From Candidatus Saccharimonadota bacterium (GTDB lineage Bacteria > Patescibacteriota > Saccharimonadia > Saccharimonadales > Saccharimonadaceae), in the NCBI GenBank assembly GCA_030523715.1, contig JAUNHY010000008.1, forward strand, positions 1 to 51,993: a DNA stretch of 51,993 nt. Reading direction: 5' to 3'. The notes beneath the pieces were generated by a model. That model searched no databases and had not been told where the DNA came from. It saw nothing but the letters and a program-made list of their open reading frames with translations. How positions within the stretch are numbered: the first letter of the stretch is position 1; each line of letters begins with the position of its first letter. The position numbers and the translations under genes are program-made. This document shows positions 31,118 to 40,156 of the stretch, piece by piece.

Positions 31118-32184
31118 TATTTGTCTTCGTTCTTACGTAATTTGCGAGATATTACGTAGCCAGTTACGCCAATTACAGCCACAATCGCAAATGGTACTAT
31201 CGCCATCGTTACGCCAGTTAATACTTCCGACTCTCGATGATTAACGAACGATAACTTATTCGCAGCCGCCAATTCTCCGTCATACAAGGCTTCCATTTGA
31301 CGCAAACTTACACTATTTCCCTGTTCGCCATTCACCGAAATCGTATACCTACCATCATCAACTTCACTAATCGAATATCTAGCGCCAATCGGCAGCTGAT
31401 ATAAATCACCACTCACGCCGATCGTAGCCGTCTGGCCATGTTTCAAATAAATAACGTTCTCACTACCAGCCACATATTCGCTACTCGTCGTAATTGTTTC
31501 GCCATTATATACAATAGACGCATCTTGGCCAGTTATCGTATATCTATCGCCAACTTCAGCATCATCAAAATTTAACGTAAACTTAAAGTATTCATTCGTA
31601 TCTGCGATATTTCCCGTAACCGTTTTTGAAATCTCAATATAAGTCATCCCTGCCTGCGACGTAAATACTATGCCACCTTTTTCGCCCACATCGCCATTTT
31701 TGGCCTGTAATACTAGTGTTGCAATAAGATTACCAGTCGGCGCACCATTCTGAACTTCATTCCTTGCATACGCATACACATAATGCACATCGCTCGAATC
31801 AACTGGATATATAGTGGGCTCAGACGAAGCGACTTCACGCACAATAAACTTATAGTCGCCCAGCGTATCAAATTCTACATTCGAAAAGTCTAACCAACCG
31901 AAGCCATATACCGCATTCTCTGTCGGCTCTACGGCATTCAAATTAATACTCATTGTGCTGGGTAAATTATTTACTCGGCCTGGATTACCATCATCCTCGG
32001 TAATCGTATACTGAAAATTAGCTGTTACTGGGTTCGATACACCCGTCACCTCGCGCGTTACCATTATCTGCGTTGGGCTATCGCTATTCGCACCTATCGT
32101 AGTAGTCGTCGCTCCTACCGACAGCGGCGTACCTAGAAGCGTCATTGCGGCCAACAAAAAACCACCCCATGCTTTTATTTTCAT
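31117..32184 (-). CDS. FctA/Spy0128-like major pilin
   Basis: 355 residues: signal peptide (about 1-25, ending SVGATTT), two Ig-like pilin domains, then the sorting signal RESEVLTG, a membrane helix (GVTMAIVPFAIVAVIGVTGY) and basic tail SRKLRKNEDK. Streptococcal FctA ends in EVPTG; here Pro is Leu. In the second domain, Lys of YIEISKTVTG, Glu of YSISEVDDG and Asn of LSFVNHRES occupy the positions that form the intramolecular Lys-Asn isopeptide bond in Spy0128. In the first domain the Lys position is Arg (MVTREVTG), so that bond may be missing. AGGAGG precedes the ATG. Confidence 0.85.
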   Translation of the reverse strand: MKIKAWGGFLLAAMTLLGTPLSVGATTTTIGANSDSPTQIMVTREVTGVSNPVTANFQYTITEDDGNPGRVNNLPSTMSINLNAVEPTENAVYGFGWLDFSNVEFDTLGDYKFIVREVASSEPTIYPVDSSDVHYVYAYARNEVQNGAPTGNLIATLVLQAKNGDVGEKGGIVFTSQAGMTYIEISKTVTGNIADTNEYFKFTLNFDDAEVGDRYTITGQDASIVYNGETITTSSEYVAGSENVIYLKHGQTATIGVSGDLYQLPIGARYSISEVDDGRYTISVNGEQGNSVSLRQMEALYDGELAAANKLSFVNHRESEVLTGVTMAIVPFAIVAVIGVTGYVISRKLRKNEDK

Positions 32185-32221
32185 TTTCCTCCTTAAGTTA
32201 TTACTCCTTACTCCACAAATC

Positions 32222-32233
32222 TCACGTCTTCAT
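32222..32233 (-). other. Minimal ORF (Met-Lys-Thr-stop) with a strong ribosome-binding site
   Basis: On the minus strand AAAGGAGGT is placed 7 nt before ATG AAG ACG TGA, 38 bp upstream of the pilin ATG. It could be a ribosome-loading or leader element, or a decayed start. Confidence 0.3.
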
Positions 32234-32314
32234 TAAAATACCTCCTTTCTTTTCACCTACTTTAGGCTAAATCCATAAACTAAAAAAGCACGAGTATAAT
32301 CATTTTTAAAAGGC

Positions 32315-32347
32315 AACAAAATGCCCCCGCCAAAAACGGAGGCATTT
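32315..32347 (-). terminator. Terminator after the giant adhesin gene
   Basis: Minus strand AAATGCCTCCG pairs with CGGGGGCATTT (one wobble), loop of T/G, then TTTTGTTG. It lies between adhesin and pilin genes and may attenuate rather than abolish downstream transcription. Confidence 0.75.
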
Positions 32348-32369
32348 ATTATTTGTTTTTATTTACTGA

Positions 32370-35300
32370 TTACTCTTCTTCTTTAAGGAAGCGCTTACCA
32401 AAGACTACGCTACCAATCAAACCGAATAGAGATACGACGAATATTGCCACAGCTGACATAATATCGTCGAACGTGCGTGGATTCTCGCCCTTTCCTGGTT
32501 CTGGCTCTTCATACTTGTTCGTGAAGATAACTTCACTACTTGTATCTTCAACAACTTCAAGCTCACCCATACCATTATCGATTACCTCAATCGTGAATTC
32601 ATATTCGTTCTCGTCGAAGGTTACGAATTCGATTTCCTCATCGGTATTTTCCTTAACAGTAAAGGTATATGTACCAGGCTCCGTAAAGGTAATTGGATCA
32701 TCGAAGATGATTACGCCATCGGCATCATTATGGCCAGTAGTTACTAATTCGCCATCAAGATAAATCTCGAAGCTAAATTCGCCATCCTGGAGATCACGAC
32801 CTTCAAGCACCTTCTTCATAATAACGCCTTCGTAGATTAGGTCTTCCGTAGCGTAGTAGTTTGTAAAGCTAATGCCATCAGCTTCTTCATCGTCCTTTAA
32901 GTAGTTTACGGTTGCCACTAGCTCACCATTATTATCTTCGACATTGATAATCACGGTAAACTCGGAATCATCGTACGTATAGCCAGGCTCCTCAGTATTG
33001 CTTTCGCGAACGGTATAGATATATTCGCCTACCTTGTCGAAGGTAATTTCGCTGAATTCCCCTTCGCCTTCGCCATCAACAGGCTTAATCGTGATGGTTT
33101 CTTCTTCGCCATCCTCGTTCGTAAGTACAAACTCGAAGTTAACTGCTTCTACGCCCTCATTCATACCCTCAAGAATCTTCGTCACACTTATTACGGCGCT
33201 AGTTTCTTCGGCTTTGTATGGGTTCTCAAACTTGATATCAGACGTCTCTGCGCCATCAAGCGTAATCGTAGTCTTCGCTTCAAGCTGAGCCTCGTCGTAA
33301 TTATCGGTTACTTCAACCTTAATCTTATATTCAGACTCGTCATAAGAGAAGCCAGGCTGTTCGTCATTTACTTCACGGATGATGTAATTGTGCGTACCAA
33401 CTTCCGTATACTCAATTGCATCGAAGTCGGCTTCGCCAGTCTCGCCATCAGTCGTGACGGTAATAGTCTGGAGAACTTTATTTGTATCAGCATCAACTAA
33501 TTCAAATTTAAATTCTTTACCATCAAGGTCGCTACCAGATTGATTATCAATAGATTTATCGACATGGAACGTAACATCCGTCGAGCTCGTCTCATAAGTA
33601 TTAATAATCTTATTGGTCTTTTCTTCGCCCTTAGCGTATTCAGCCGTAACTTTCAAAGAACCATCCAGATTATCAGAGATCTTTACGGTAACCGTAATAT
33701 CGCCATCGTTGCTTACGCCAGCTGGAAGATTGTCATCCTCAGCAATAGTGTAAGTATAAGTCTGATCAATATCTTCTTCGGTAAAGTTTAAGGCTTCGAA
33801 CGTGACTTCGCCGTCTGCGCAGACTTGCTGCGTATCTATATCTCCACTCTCGTCTTTCAACACGAAGCTGAAGCATTCACCTTCTTGCCATGTACGTGCA
33901 CCTACAAAGGCCTTTTCTGCCTTTAAGGCAATCGAGCCTTCTGCACTATAGATATTATTAATCGTGTCATCATTCGTGTAGGAAACACTACTTTCAATAT
34001 TGCCCTTACCATCATCAGTCAAAGTCACAGTTGCAACAACTTCATTTGGCTCACCAAAGCCTTTGCCAGACAAATCACTGATTTCTCTGATGGTGTAGGT
34101 GTAGGTATCAGATTTAAGATAATCATCTTGATCATATTCAATCAGATCAAAGTGAATGAGCTGCGAATCTTCTGTAGCAGTGCCAGTCCTAATTGGATCG
34201 TTGCTACCCTCGGCAAATACGCCAAATTCAAAGCTTTCACCACTCTGCCATTTGCGGCCCTCAAGAACCTTTTTAACATCAAGGCCCGCAGTACCGTTGG
34301 CGGTATATGTATTAACGATCGTATTCTTTTTATCGCCTTCACCACCTTCATAAACGGCGCTAACTTCTAGTTCGCCATTACCCTTATCAGTCACAGTAAC
34401 TTTTACGGTAATTACACCGGAGTTAGTCATACTAAGATCGCTCAAATCGGTCGTCTCTTCAATAGTATAAGTGTAAGTTTTGCCAGCATCACTTTGATCG
34501 AAGCTGAGTTCTTCAAACTTCACCGTCTTATGATCGACATCAACCGTCTGCGTGTCTTCAACGCCATTACCAGAAAGTTTGAATTCAAACTCGTCGAGAT
34601 CCTTCATCCAATCGCGGCCGACAATTTCCTTCGTTGCCTCAAGCTGAATCTTGCCATTAGCCTCATAGGTATTCGTAATCACCTTTTCTTCATTGCTATA
34701 TATCGCAGTAGCTTTCAAGGTACCGTCTTTATTATCTTCAACTGTCACTGTAACGGTTAGAGCATCGCCAGCCGTCATGCCTGCAGGCATCGCGCCAGTT
34801 TCTTTAATTGTATAAGTATAGGTCTCAGCAATATCTTTTTCAGTGTAATTAATTACATCAAAGACAGCCTTCTTCTTATCTTTATTAAGAGTAATCGTTT
34901 GTGGTTCCGTGAGATTGCCGCCAGATAATTCGAAATCGAATTCATCAGTATCAAGCCAGTCACGACCATCGATTTTCTTCGTCGCCTCAAGCTGAACACT
35001 ACCAGTTGCAGTATAGGTATTCGTAATCGTCTTATCCTCAATACTATATCTTGGTGTTGCCGTGAGGTGACCAGCATTATCGTCGGTGACCTCCACGGTT
35101 ACAGTAATTGGACCATTTTGGCTCATGTAGCTCGGAAGCGTGTCGGTCTCTTCAATCTTGTAAGTGTAAGTACCGGCAGCCGTATATTCAATTTCCTTAA
35201 ATTCAACATGCAAGTTGCCATCGCTAACTTCCTTGGTTTCAATAACAGTATCACCCTGTTTCAACGCAAAGGTATAGCTTTCGTCGGTATCCCAAGGACG

Positions 35301-38300
35301 GCCAGTCAATTTCTTGTTCGCCTCAAGCACGACACTACCAGAAGTTGCGTAAGTATTCTCGATAATATTTGATTCTTCGTTATTTGCATTCTTATAAACA
35401 ACACTCGTCGAAATATGGCCTTTACCATCATCGCTGAGAGTAACTGTTGCAGTAATATCGCCAGACTTTGTCAAACCCTTGCCTTGATAACCGGCAGTTT
35501 CAGAAATCGTATAAGTATAAGTCGTCTTATTCTTTACGTCATCCTGATCGTAAGTAATTTTGCCAAACGTGACGGTCTTATTGCTGCCCGTGGCTTGCCT
35601 ATTTTGCTCCTCGATACCTTCGCCAGACAAAGTAAAGGTAAACGCGTCACTATCTAGCCACTCGCGACCAGTCAATTTCTTAGTCGCCTGAAGTGTAATT
35701 TCGCCAGCAGAAGTATAAGTATTCGTAATCGTTGTCGCAGAATAGCTTTCGACAATGCCAAGTCTGCCCTCACCAGCATCTTCAATTTTAATCGTAACGG
35801 TAATATCGTCAGACTTTGCCATACCTTCATTAGTCGGCAAACCTTCCTCAGTAATCGTATAGGTATGCGTACCAACATCGGCCAAAGTGAAGTTTAGTGC
35901 CGTAAACGAAATCTCACCATCCTTCTTTACTGGAACACGTTCAATCTCGGTGCCACTTTCATTCTTTAAGACAAAGTAGTAAGTTTCACCTTCCTTCCAA
36001 TCACGACCAACCAAAGCCTTATTCGCCTTGAGTACAACATTACCCGTTGCAGAATAAGTATTGATAATCGTATTGGTCTCTTTACCATCTTTGTCAGTAT
36101 AGACAACCGTAGTTGTAATCGTACCGTCATTATTATCCGTCAAAGTCACCGTTGCGGTAATGTCGCCAGAATTCGTTACGCCACCAGGCAAAGTCGAAGT
36201 TTCGCGGATTATATATACAAATGTGTTTCCAACATCTTCGGTCGTATAAGTAATCTTATCGAAAGTAACAGTAGTTTTATCCTTATTAACAACTTCATTA
36301 CCGAGCACATCGGTGCCATGAAGAAGCGTAAAGGTATACTGTTCGCCATCCTTCCAATCGCGGCCAGTTAAAATCTTGCTTGCGCCAAGTTCAATCGAAC
36401 CTTCAGAAGAATACGTGTTTACAATCACATTTTGCGTGGTATCGCAATCTTCTTCGTCTTCTCCGCACTCAAGTGTATCGCCATCGCGATAAGCTGTCGT
36501 GAACGACAAAGTACCATCGCCATTATCCGTAGCAACTACCACGGCGGTGATCTTAGCAGTTTGACGCGTGAGGCCGCCCTTCATATCGGCAATATCCTCG
36601 ACGATTGTATATTCAAAGGTGCCAGTATTATTAATTGGCACTTCAAACTCAGCCGTCTTACCTTCGCTTACGGCAGCAGTCTGATCTTGACCATTGCCAG
36701 TTAAATTAAAGATGAAAGTATCATCCTTGAGCCAGTTACGACCACGCAAATCTTTCTTCGCCTGAATCGTAACTTTACCACTTACGGAATAAGTGTTCGT
36801 AAATGCGGCCGTCTTGGTGGTATTCTCTACAATCTCACCAGTAGCACCAGTCGAAGATTGTGCATAGCCGTAATTATTGCTTTCCGTAAATTCAAGCAAC
36901 TCATCGCCAGAATAAACGCCCTTCTCTACGATTTCATAATAAGCACCTTCCGGCAAACGCAATAACTTAATCGATTCGCCGTCGCCCAAAGTAAAGGTAT
37001 CGCCAGATTTAATATACAAGTCTTTACCATCAACTTTATATGGCGTCGTCAGTTCATTGGCTTTCGTATTATCGGTATAAAGCTTAATTTGGAAACCAAA
37101 CTTCTTTGCCTTGGCAGTAGTCTCGTTACCGCTAGTAAAATTTATCGTCTTCGAAATCTCAAGATTACCAGACACGTATTTGTTTGTGATAACAGCGGAA
37201 GATGCAGAGTTGCCCTTTACGGCGTAATAGTTCTTACCATTTTCGGTCTTAGCCACCACATCAGCACTGCCATTACCGCTACCATATGCAATCGTATACT
37301 CAGTATTATCATACGAATAGCCTTTCGGCACATTACCTTCTTCGACGTAATACATTACTCCGGAAGGAATGTTTACTACACGAATAACGTCATTGACCGT
37401 AATCGTTTCTTCGATCAAGCCAGATTGACCAGTCGTCTCGCTACAATTCGCATTTTCTGCGCCCGTACTACAAATATGTCCAGTCCCGGAAACATAATCA
37501 CCAGTATGGGTGCCGTCAGTATATGTATAGACGCGATAATCGTATGCAAATGGCGTGCCATCTGCGTTAATCAAATGAATTTTTACATCAAATTCATCTT
37601 TTGCATCGTTTATAACGTTATTATCTTCGTCGACCACCTTCTTACTAACATTAATACCACCTTTAATTGTATTCGTAGCGGAGATGGTCGTCATTTCTTC
37701 GGCAGATTCGACACCAGTAAAGTGCTCGCCGCTCTTCGTAAATTTAACATTCATCAATACGCCATCAACTAGCATTGGATGATATGTGTAATTTGTTAGC
37801 TCAAAGTGATTATTTATATCCTCTTCACCGAAAACATAATCATGTCCAGGGTTCAAAATCGCATAATTCTTCGTTACGCCATTAATTGTCGCTGACACGA
37901 TATCATATCCGGATTCCGAATCGTAAGCATCATGGCTTTCGCTCACCATCAAGCCAGGCGCAATCGAAATCGTATCGGCACCCCATACACTACTGCCAGG
38001 AATTTTACTAATCTTAATACCAATCGGATTACCATCATCATCTACTTCATATTCTGGTAATTCGGCGTATTCCTTACCATCTCTATAAAACTGCAAATAG
38101 ATGTCACCGACTTCTTTTTCGCGCTGACTTGGATCAAGCGTATCTTCCCAAAGCTTTTGCAACGCGATTTCGCGCGTATATAAATCAACTGGATCAGGAT
38201 TCTCAATTTCAACCGTACCATAGTCAGATTCGGTCGTTGTAGGCACACCATTAACAGTCGTCGTAGTGACGGTCTTATAAGTCAAGGTTGGAAAATCAGT

Positions 38301-39788
38301 ATTGGTCTTTAATTTGTACGTCTTATTATCGCCCGAAACAATCTCTTTAATTTGGCTTTTTTCATCGCTAGTTAAACTTTCATAGGAAACGACACCGTTA
38401 TTTAACTTCTCTACGAGGTCTAAAGCCTCTTGTTCTGGCCAAACGATAAACGTCATCGTATAAGTAACGCCGTCCTCTAAAATGAAATTATCGCCCAACT
38501 TCCAATCAACTTCCCCATCTTCGTTAAGGGTAGCCTTTGGCGCATCCGCCCACTCCTCGCCTAAACCGTCATTAGCAGTAGTGCTGTATGGGCCACCGCT
38601 TCGGTAATACTTTAAACCAGTAACTTTACCATCGGTAGAAGCTTTAATATTCGAGTGCGTCATCTCAGTTACGCCATCTTCCAACTCAACCCCACCATAA
38701 CCGACTTTCGTTACTATATCGTTGACAATTTGCTTCAAGGCTTCAATGAGTGTTGAGGTGCTACTTGCGTTAGTAAAGTACTGCTGGTACTCAGACTGAA
38801 GAGTGGAGTTTGAATTTCCCGTACCAGTATAAGCATATTGAATTAAACTAGAAAGATAATGGCTACTATTGCCAGACCCCCAAGTAAATAGGCCATATAG
38901 TGTATAGCCGGCCGTGACAATAGAGCGCGCATCATCATTCGCAAAAGCCCATTCTTGAGCATAATTAGTATTTACGGAGTAGTCTCCAGAATGAGTAGTA
39001 GGCTCGCCATCCGTCAAGAAAATAATATGTACGGCCTCATTTGGCTGGCTAGCCTTAATAGTATCCGCAAGACTCTTTGCCTGCTGAAGGCCTTCTTCCC
39101 AGTTAGTACCCTGCGAAGTAGTTAATCCATTAATAGCATCCTTTAGGGTAGTAGCGTTTGTTGTAAAACCTTGCTGGGTTGCACCCGCCTTACCGAAATC
39201 TACTATTGCGATTTCAACAATATCTTTTTTTATCGCGTCGCCCGCAACGTTTTGCGAAAGAAGGCTATCGATAACTCCGTCAGTATCCGTCATGGTATGT
39301 TTAACTGCCCACAAACGAGAGCGAGCATAGAATTGGCCTGTAAATACAGTACCGTTATTAGAATTGGACGTACGCCATGCATTATTCCGATAATACAACT
39401 GACGATAGGTGCCATTATCATTACGATAATATGTCGCCGCAACACCATCCGAAGATGGAGCATCCGGAGTACCTGGCACCATATAATAAGTATGATTACT
39501 AGACGCAGCATCATTATTCATTGAGCTCGATGTATCCATTACAAGGATCACGTTTGCCTTCGATACCTCGCTCGTAGAATTCGTGCTAGTCTCACCAGTC
39601 ACGCTTAAAGCAATAGTATATGTACCATCGCCATTATTTTTGATGGTCTTTTTATTCGTCGGCACCGTCGCTGGCGGATTCCCCGCTGCATAAACACTAG
39701 GGACAAGACTACCTCCTAGCGGCGTCACAGTACTAAACAACATCAAAAATGATGCCGCAAAGTATCGCAATCTCTTTGAGATTTTCAC
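32370..39788 (-). CDS. Giant VWA adhesin with tandem isopeptide (Spy0128-type) domains and sortase signal
   Basis: 2472 residues from GTG with SD AAAGGAG. Layout: signal peptide (1-35, ending SVYA); VWA domain (about 75-370) with MIDAS residues in VMDTSSSM, GTNWEEGL and FLTDGEPT; a collagen-binding-B-like region with two domains (about 700-990, each opening with ISKK/ISKT); about 12 tandem units (about 995-2424) of roughly 119 residues; then ENPRTFDD, a membrane helix and tail KRFLKEEE. Each repeat has Lys in L-x-A-x-K-x-L-x-GRxW, Glu in YTIxE and Asn in NTY, the triad for internal isopeptide bonds. NPRTF resembles the NPxTx signal of class B sortases. It is probably the pilus-tip or host-contact adhesin (inference). 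Confidence 0.88.
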   Translation of the reverse strand: MKISKRLRYFAASFLMLFSTVTPLGGSLVPSVYAAGNPPATVPTNKKTIKNNGDGTYTIALSVTGETSTNSTSEVSKANVILVMDTSSSMNNDAASSNHTYYMVPGTPDAPSSDGVAATYYRNDNGTYRQLYYRNNAWRTSNSNNGTVFTGQFYARSRLWAVKHTMTDTDGVIDSLLSQNVAGDAIKKDIVEIAIVDFGKAGATQQGFTTNATTLKDAINGLTTSQGTNWEEGLQQAKSLADTIKASQPNEAVHIIFLTDGEPTTHSGDYSVNTNYAQEWAFANDDARSIVTAGYTLYGLFTWGSGNSSHYLSSLIQYAYTGTGNSNSTLQSEYQQYFTNASSTSTLIEALKQIVNDIVTKVGYGGVELEDGVTEMTHSNIKASTDGKVTGLKYYRSGGPYSTTANDGLGEEWADAPKATLNEDGEVDWKLGDNFILEDGVTYTMTFIVWPEQEALDLVEKLNNGVVSYESLTSDEKSQIKEIVSGDNKTYKLKTNTDFPTLTYKTVTTTTVNGVPTTTESDYGTVEIENPDPVDLYTREIALQKLWEDTLDPSQREKEVGDIYLQFYRDGKEYAELPEYEVDDDGNPIGIKISKIPGSSVWGADTISIAPGLMVSESHDAYDSESGYDIVSATINGVTKNYAILNPGHDYVFGEEDINNHFELTNYTYHPMLVDGVLMNVKFTKSGEHFTGVESAEEMTTISATNTIKGGINVSKKVVDEDNNVINDAKDEFDVKIHLINADGTPFAYDYRVYTYTDGTHTGDYVSGTGHICSTGAENANCSETTGQSGLIEETITVNDVIRVVNIPSGVMYYVEEGNVPKGYSYDNTEYTIAYGSGNGSADVVAKTENGKNYYAVKGNSASSAVITNKYVSGNLEISKTINFTSGNETTAKAKKFGFQIKLYTDNTKANELTTPYKVDGKDLYIKSGDTFTLGDGESIKLLRLPEGAYYEIVEKGVYSGDELLEFTESNNYGYAQSSTGATGEIVENTTKTAAFTNTYSVSGKVTIQAKKDLRGRNWLKDDTFIFNLTGNGQDQTAAVSEGKTAEFEVPINNTGTFEYTIVEDIADMKGGLTRQTAKITAVVVATDNGDGTLSFTTAYRDGDTLECGEDEEDCDTTQNVIVNTYSSEGSIELGASKILTGRDWKDGEQYTFTLLHGTDVLGNEVVNKDKTTVTFDKITYTTEDVGNTFVYIIRETSTLPGGVTNSGDITATVTLTDNNDGTITTTVVYTDKDGKETNTIINTYSATGNVVLKANKALVGRDWKEGETYYFVLKNESGTEIERVPVKKDGEISFTALNFTLADVGTHTYTITEEGLPTNEGMAKSDDITVTIKIEDAGEGRLGIVESYSATTITNTYTSAGEITLQATKKLTGREWLDSDAFTFTLSGEGIEEQNRQATGSNKTVTFGKITYDQDDVKNKTTYTYTISETAGYQGKGLTKSGDITATVTLSDDGKGHISTSVVYKNANNEESNIIENTYATSGSVVLEANKKLTGRPWDTDESYTFALKQGDTVIETKEVSDGNLHVEFKEIEYTAAGTYTYKIEETDTLPSYMSQNGPITVTVEVTDDNAGHLTATPRYSIEDKTITNTYTATGSVQLEATKKIDGRDWLDTDEFDFELSGGNLTEPQTITLNKDKKKAVFDVINYTEKDIAETYTYTIKETGAMPAGMTAGDALTVTVTVEDNKDGTLKATAIYSNEEKVITNTYEANGKIQLEATKEIVGRDWMKDLDEFEFKLSGNGVEDTQTVDVDHKTVKFEELSFDQSDAGKTYTYTIEETTDLSDLSMTNSGVITVKVTVTDKGNGELEVSAVYEGGEGDKKNTIVNTYTANGTAGLDVKKVLEGRKWQSGESFEFGVFAEGSNDPIRTGTATEDSQLIHFDLIEYDQDDYLKSDTYTYTIREISDLSGKGFGEPNEVVATVTLTDDGKGNIESSVSYTNDDTINNIYSAEGSIALKAEKAFVGARTWQEGECFSFVLKDESGDIDTQQVCADGEVTFEALNFTEEDIDQTYTYTIAEDDNLPAGVSNDGDITVTVKISDNLDGSLKVTAEYAKGEEKTNKIINTYETSSTDVTFHVDKSIDNQSGSDLDGKEFKFELVDADTNKVLQTITVTTDGETGEADFDAIEYTEVGTHNYIIREVNDEQPGFSYDESEYKIKVEVTDNYDEAQLEAKTTITLDGAETSDIKFENPYKAEETSAVISVTKILEGMNEGVEAVNFEFVLTNEDGEEETITIKPVDGEGEGEFSEITFDKVGEYIYTVRESNTEEPGYTYDDSEFTVIINVEDNNGELVATVNYLKDDEEADGISFTNYYATEDLIYEGVIMKKVLEGRDLQDGEFSFEIYLDGELVTTGHNDADGVIIFDDPITFTEPGTYTFTVKENTDEEIEFVTFDENEYEFTIEVIDNGMGELEVVEDTSSEVIFTNKYEEPEPGKGENPRTFDDIMSAVAIFVVSLFGLIGSVVFGKRFLKEEE
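32516..36803 (-). repeat. Twelve tandem Spy0128/FctA-like domain repeats within the adhesin gene
   Basis: Each unit is marked by a boundary NTY-x-x-x-G followed by L-x-A-x-K-x-L-x-GR-x-W. Repeat period is about 345-360 bp. The first nine are close copies; the last three diverge (NIY/NPY/NYY boundaries, GRDL in place of GR-x-W). Confidence 0.8.
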
Positions 39789-40090
39789 TACACACTCCTT
39801 TTCACTACTTTTACCCCTATTGTTCTCCTATAAAAATAGGGGGGCTTGTGCTTAAAATATCACACGCTCCCCTATTAGGCAAGCATTAACGTCATAGAAA
39901 ACTGAAAAATCTTAAAGACTTTTAAAAACGGCTGTAAAAACTCCATCAATCCGCTTATCATTAACTATTTTGCTCAATCGCTATTTTTGCCATAAAATCC
40001 GTCATTTTCATGTCAATCGTTGTAATAATTACAACATATTTACTAAATGTTGTATTTTCTACAACACGTCATACCAATGATGTAATAAAA
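39789..40090 (-). promoter_or_regulatory. Long upstream regulatory region of the pilus operon
   Basis: About 300 bp without a gene. On the minus strand it holds two inverted repeats (40019-40035 and 40048-40066); a -35 TTGACA (40011-40016) with weak -10 TATGGC (39989-39994); a second promoter TTGCCT (39877-39882) with 17-bp spacer and TATTTT (39854-39859); and a leader hairpin CCCCTATT/AATAGGGG (39835-39842, 39814-39821). A further AATAGGGG copy lies in the spacer of the second promoter (39869-39876), so RNA from the upstream promoter could fold in two exclusive ways. This is the only gene-free stretch above 300 bp besides RNA loci. Confidence 0.5.
40019..40066. promoter_or_regulatory. Paired operator-like inverted repeats upstream of the pilus promoter
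   Basis: GTTGTAAT-A-ATTACAAC (40019-40035) is a perfect 8-1-8 palindrome. TGTTGTA-TTTTC-TACAACA (40048-40066) is a second palindrome with the same GTTGTA half-site. Their centres are 30 bp apart, about three helical turns, and the first lies 2 bp from the -35 TTGACA, fitting cooperative repression. Confidence 0.5.
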
Positions 40091-40156
40091 AAGTAGTTAC
40101 TATACGCTTTTCCTAGACAACTAAAACGTTGTTAGTAAAAGGTATAGTAACTACTT
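40091..40156 (-). terminator. Exceptionally long hairpin terminator of the GT2 gene
   Basis: AAGTAGTTACTATAC (40091-40105) pairs perfectly with GTATAGTAACTACTT (40142-40156), then an inner stem CTTTT/AAAAG, CTA/TAG and ACAAC/GTTGT with single bulges or mismatches closes on TAAAAC. About 28 pairs in total. On the minus strand it includes the GT2 stop codon and is followed by TTTTATT. Confidence 0.8.

Noticed and set aside
32516-36803. Regularly spaced repeats considered as a CRISPR or other DNA repeat array
   Set aside because: The period of about 350 bp, continuous reading frame and protein-level motifs show tandem protein domains.
37089-37772. Plus-strand 227-codon open frame inside the giant adhesin
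   Set aside because: It is a shadow of a coding strand with strong codon bias; no start signals or recognisable product.
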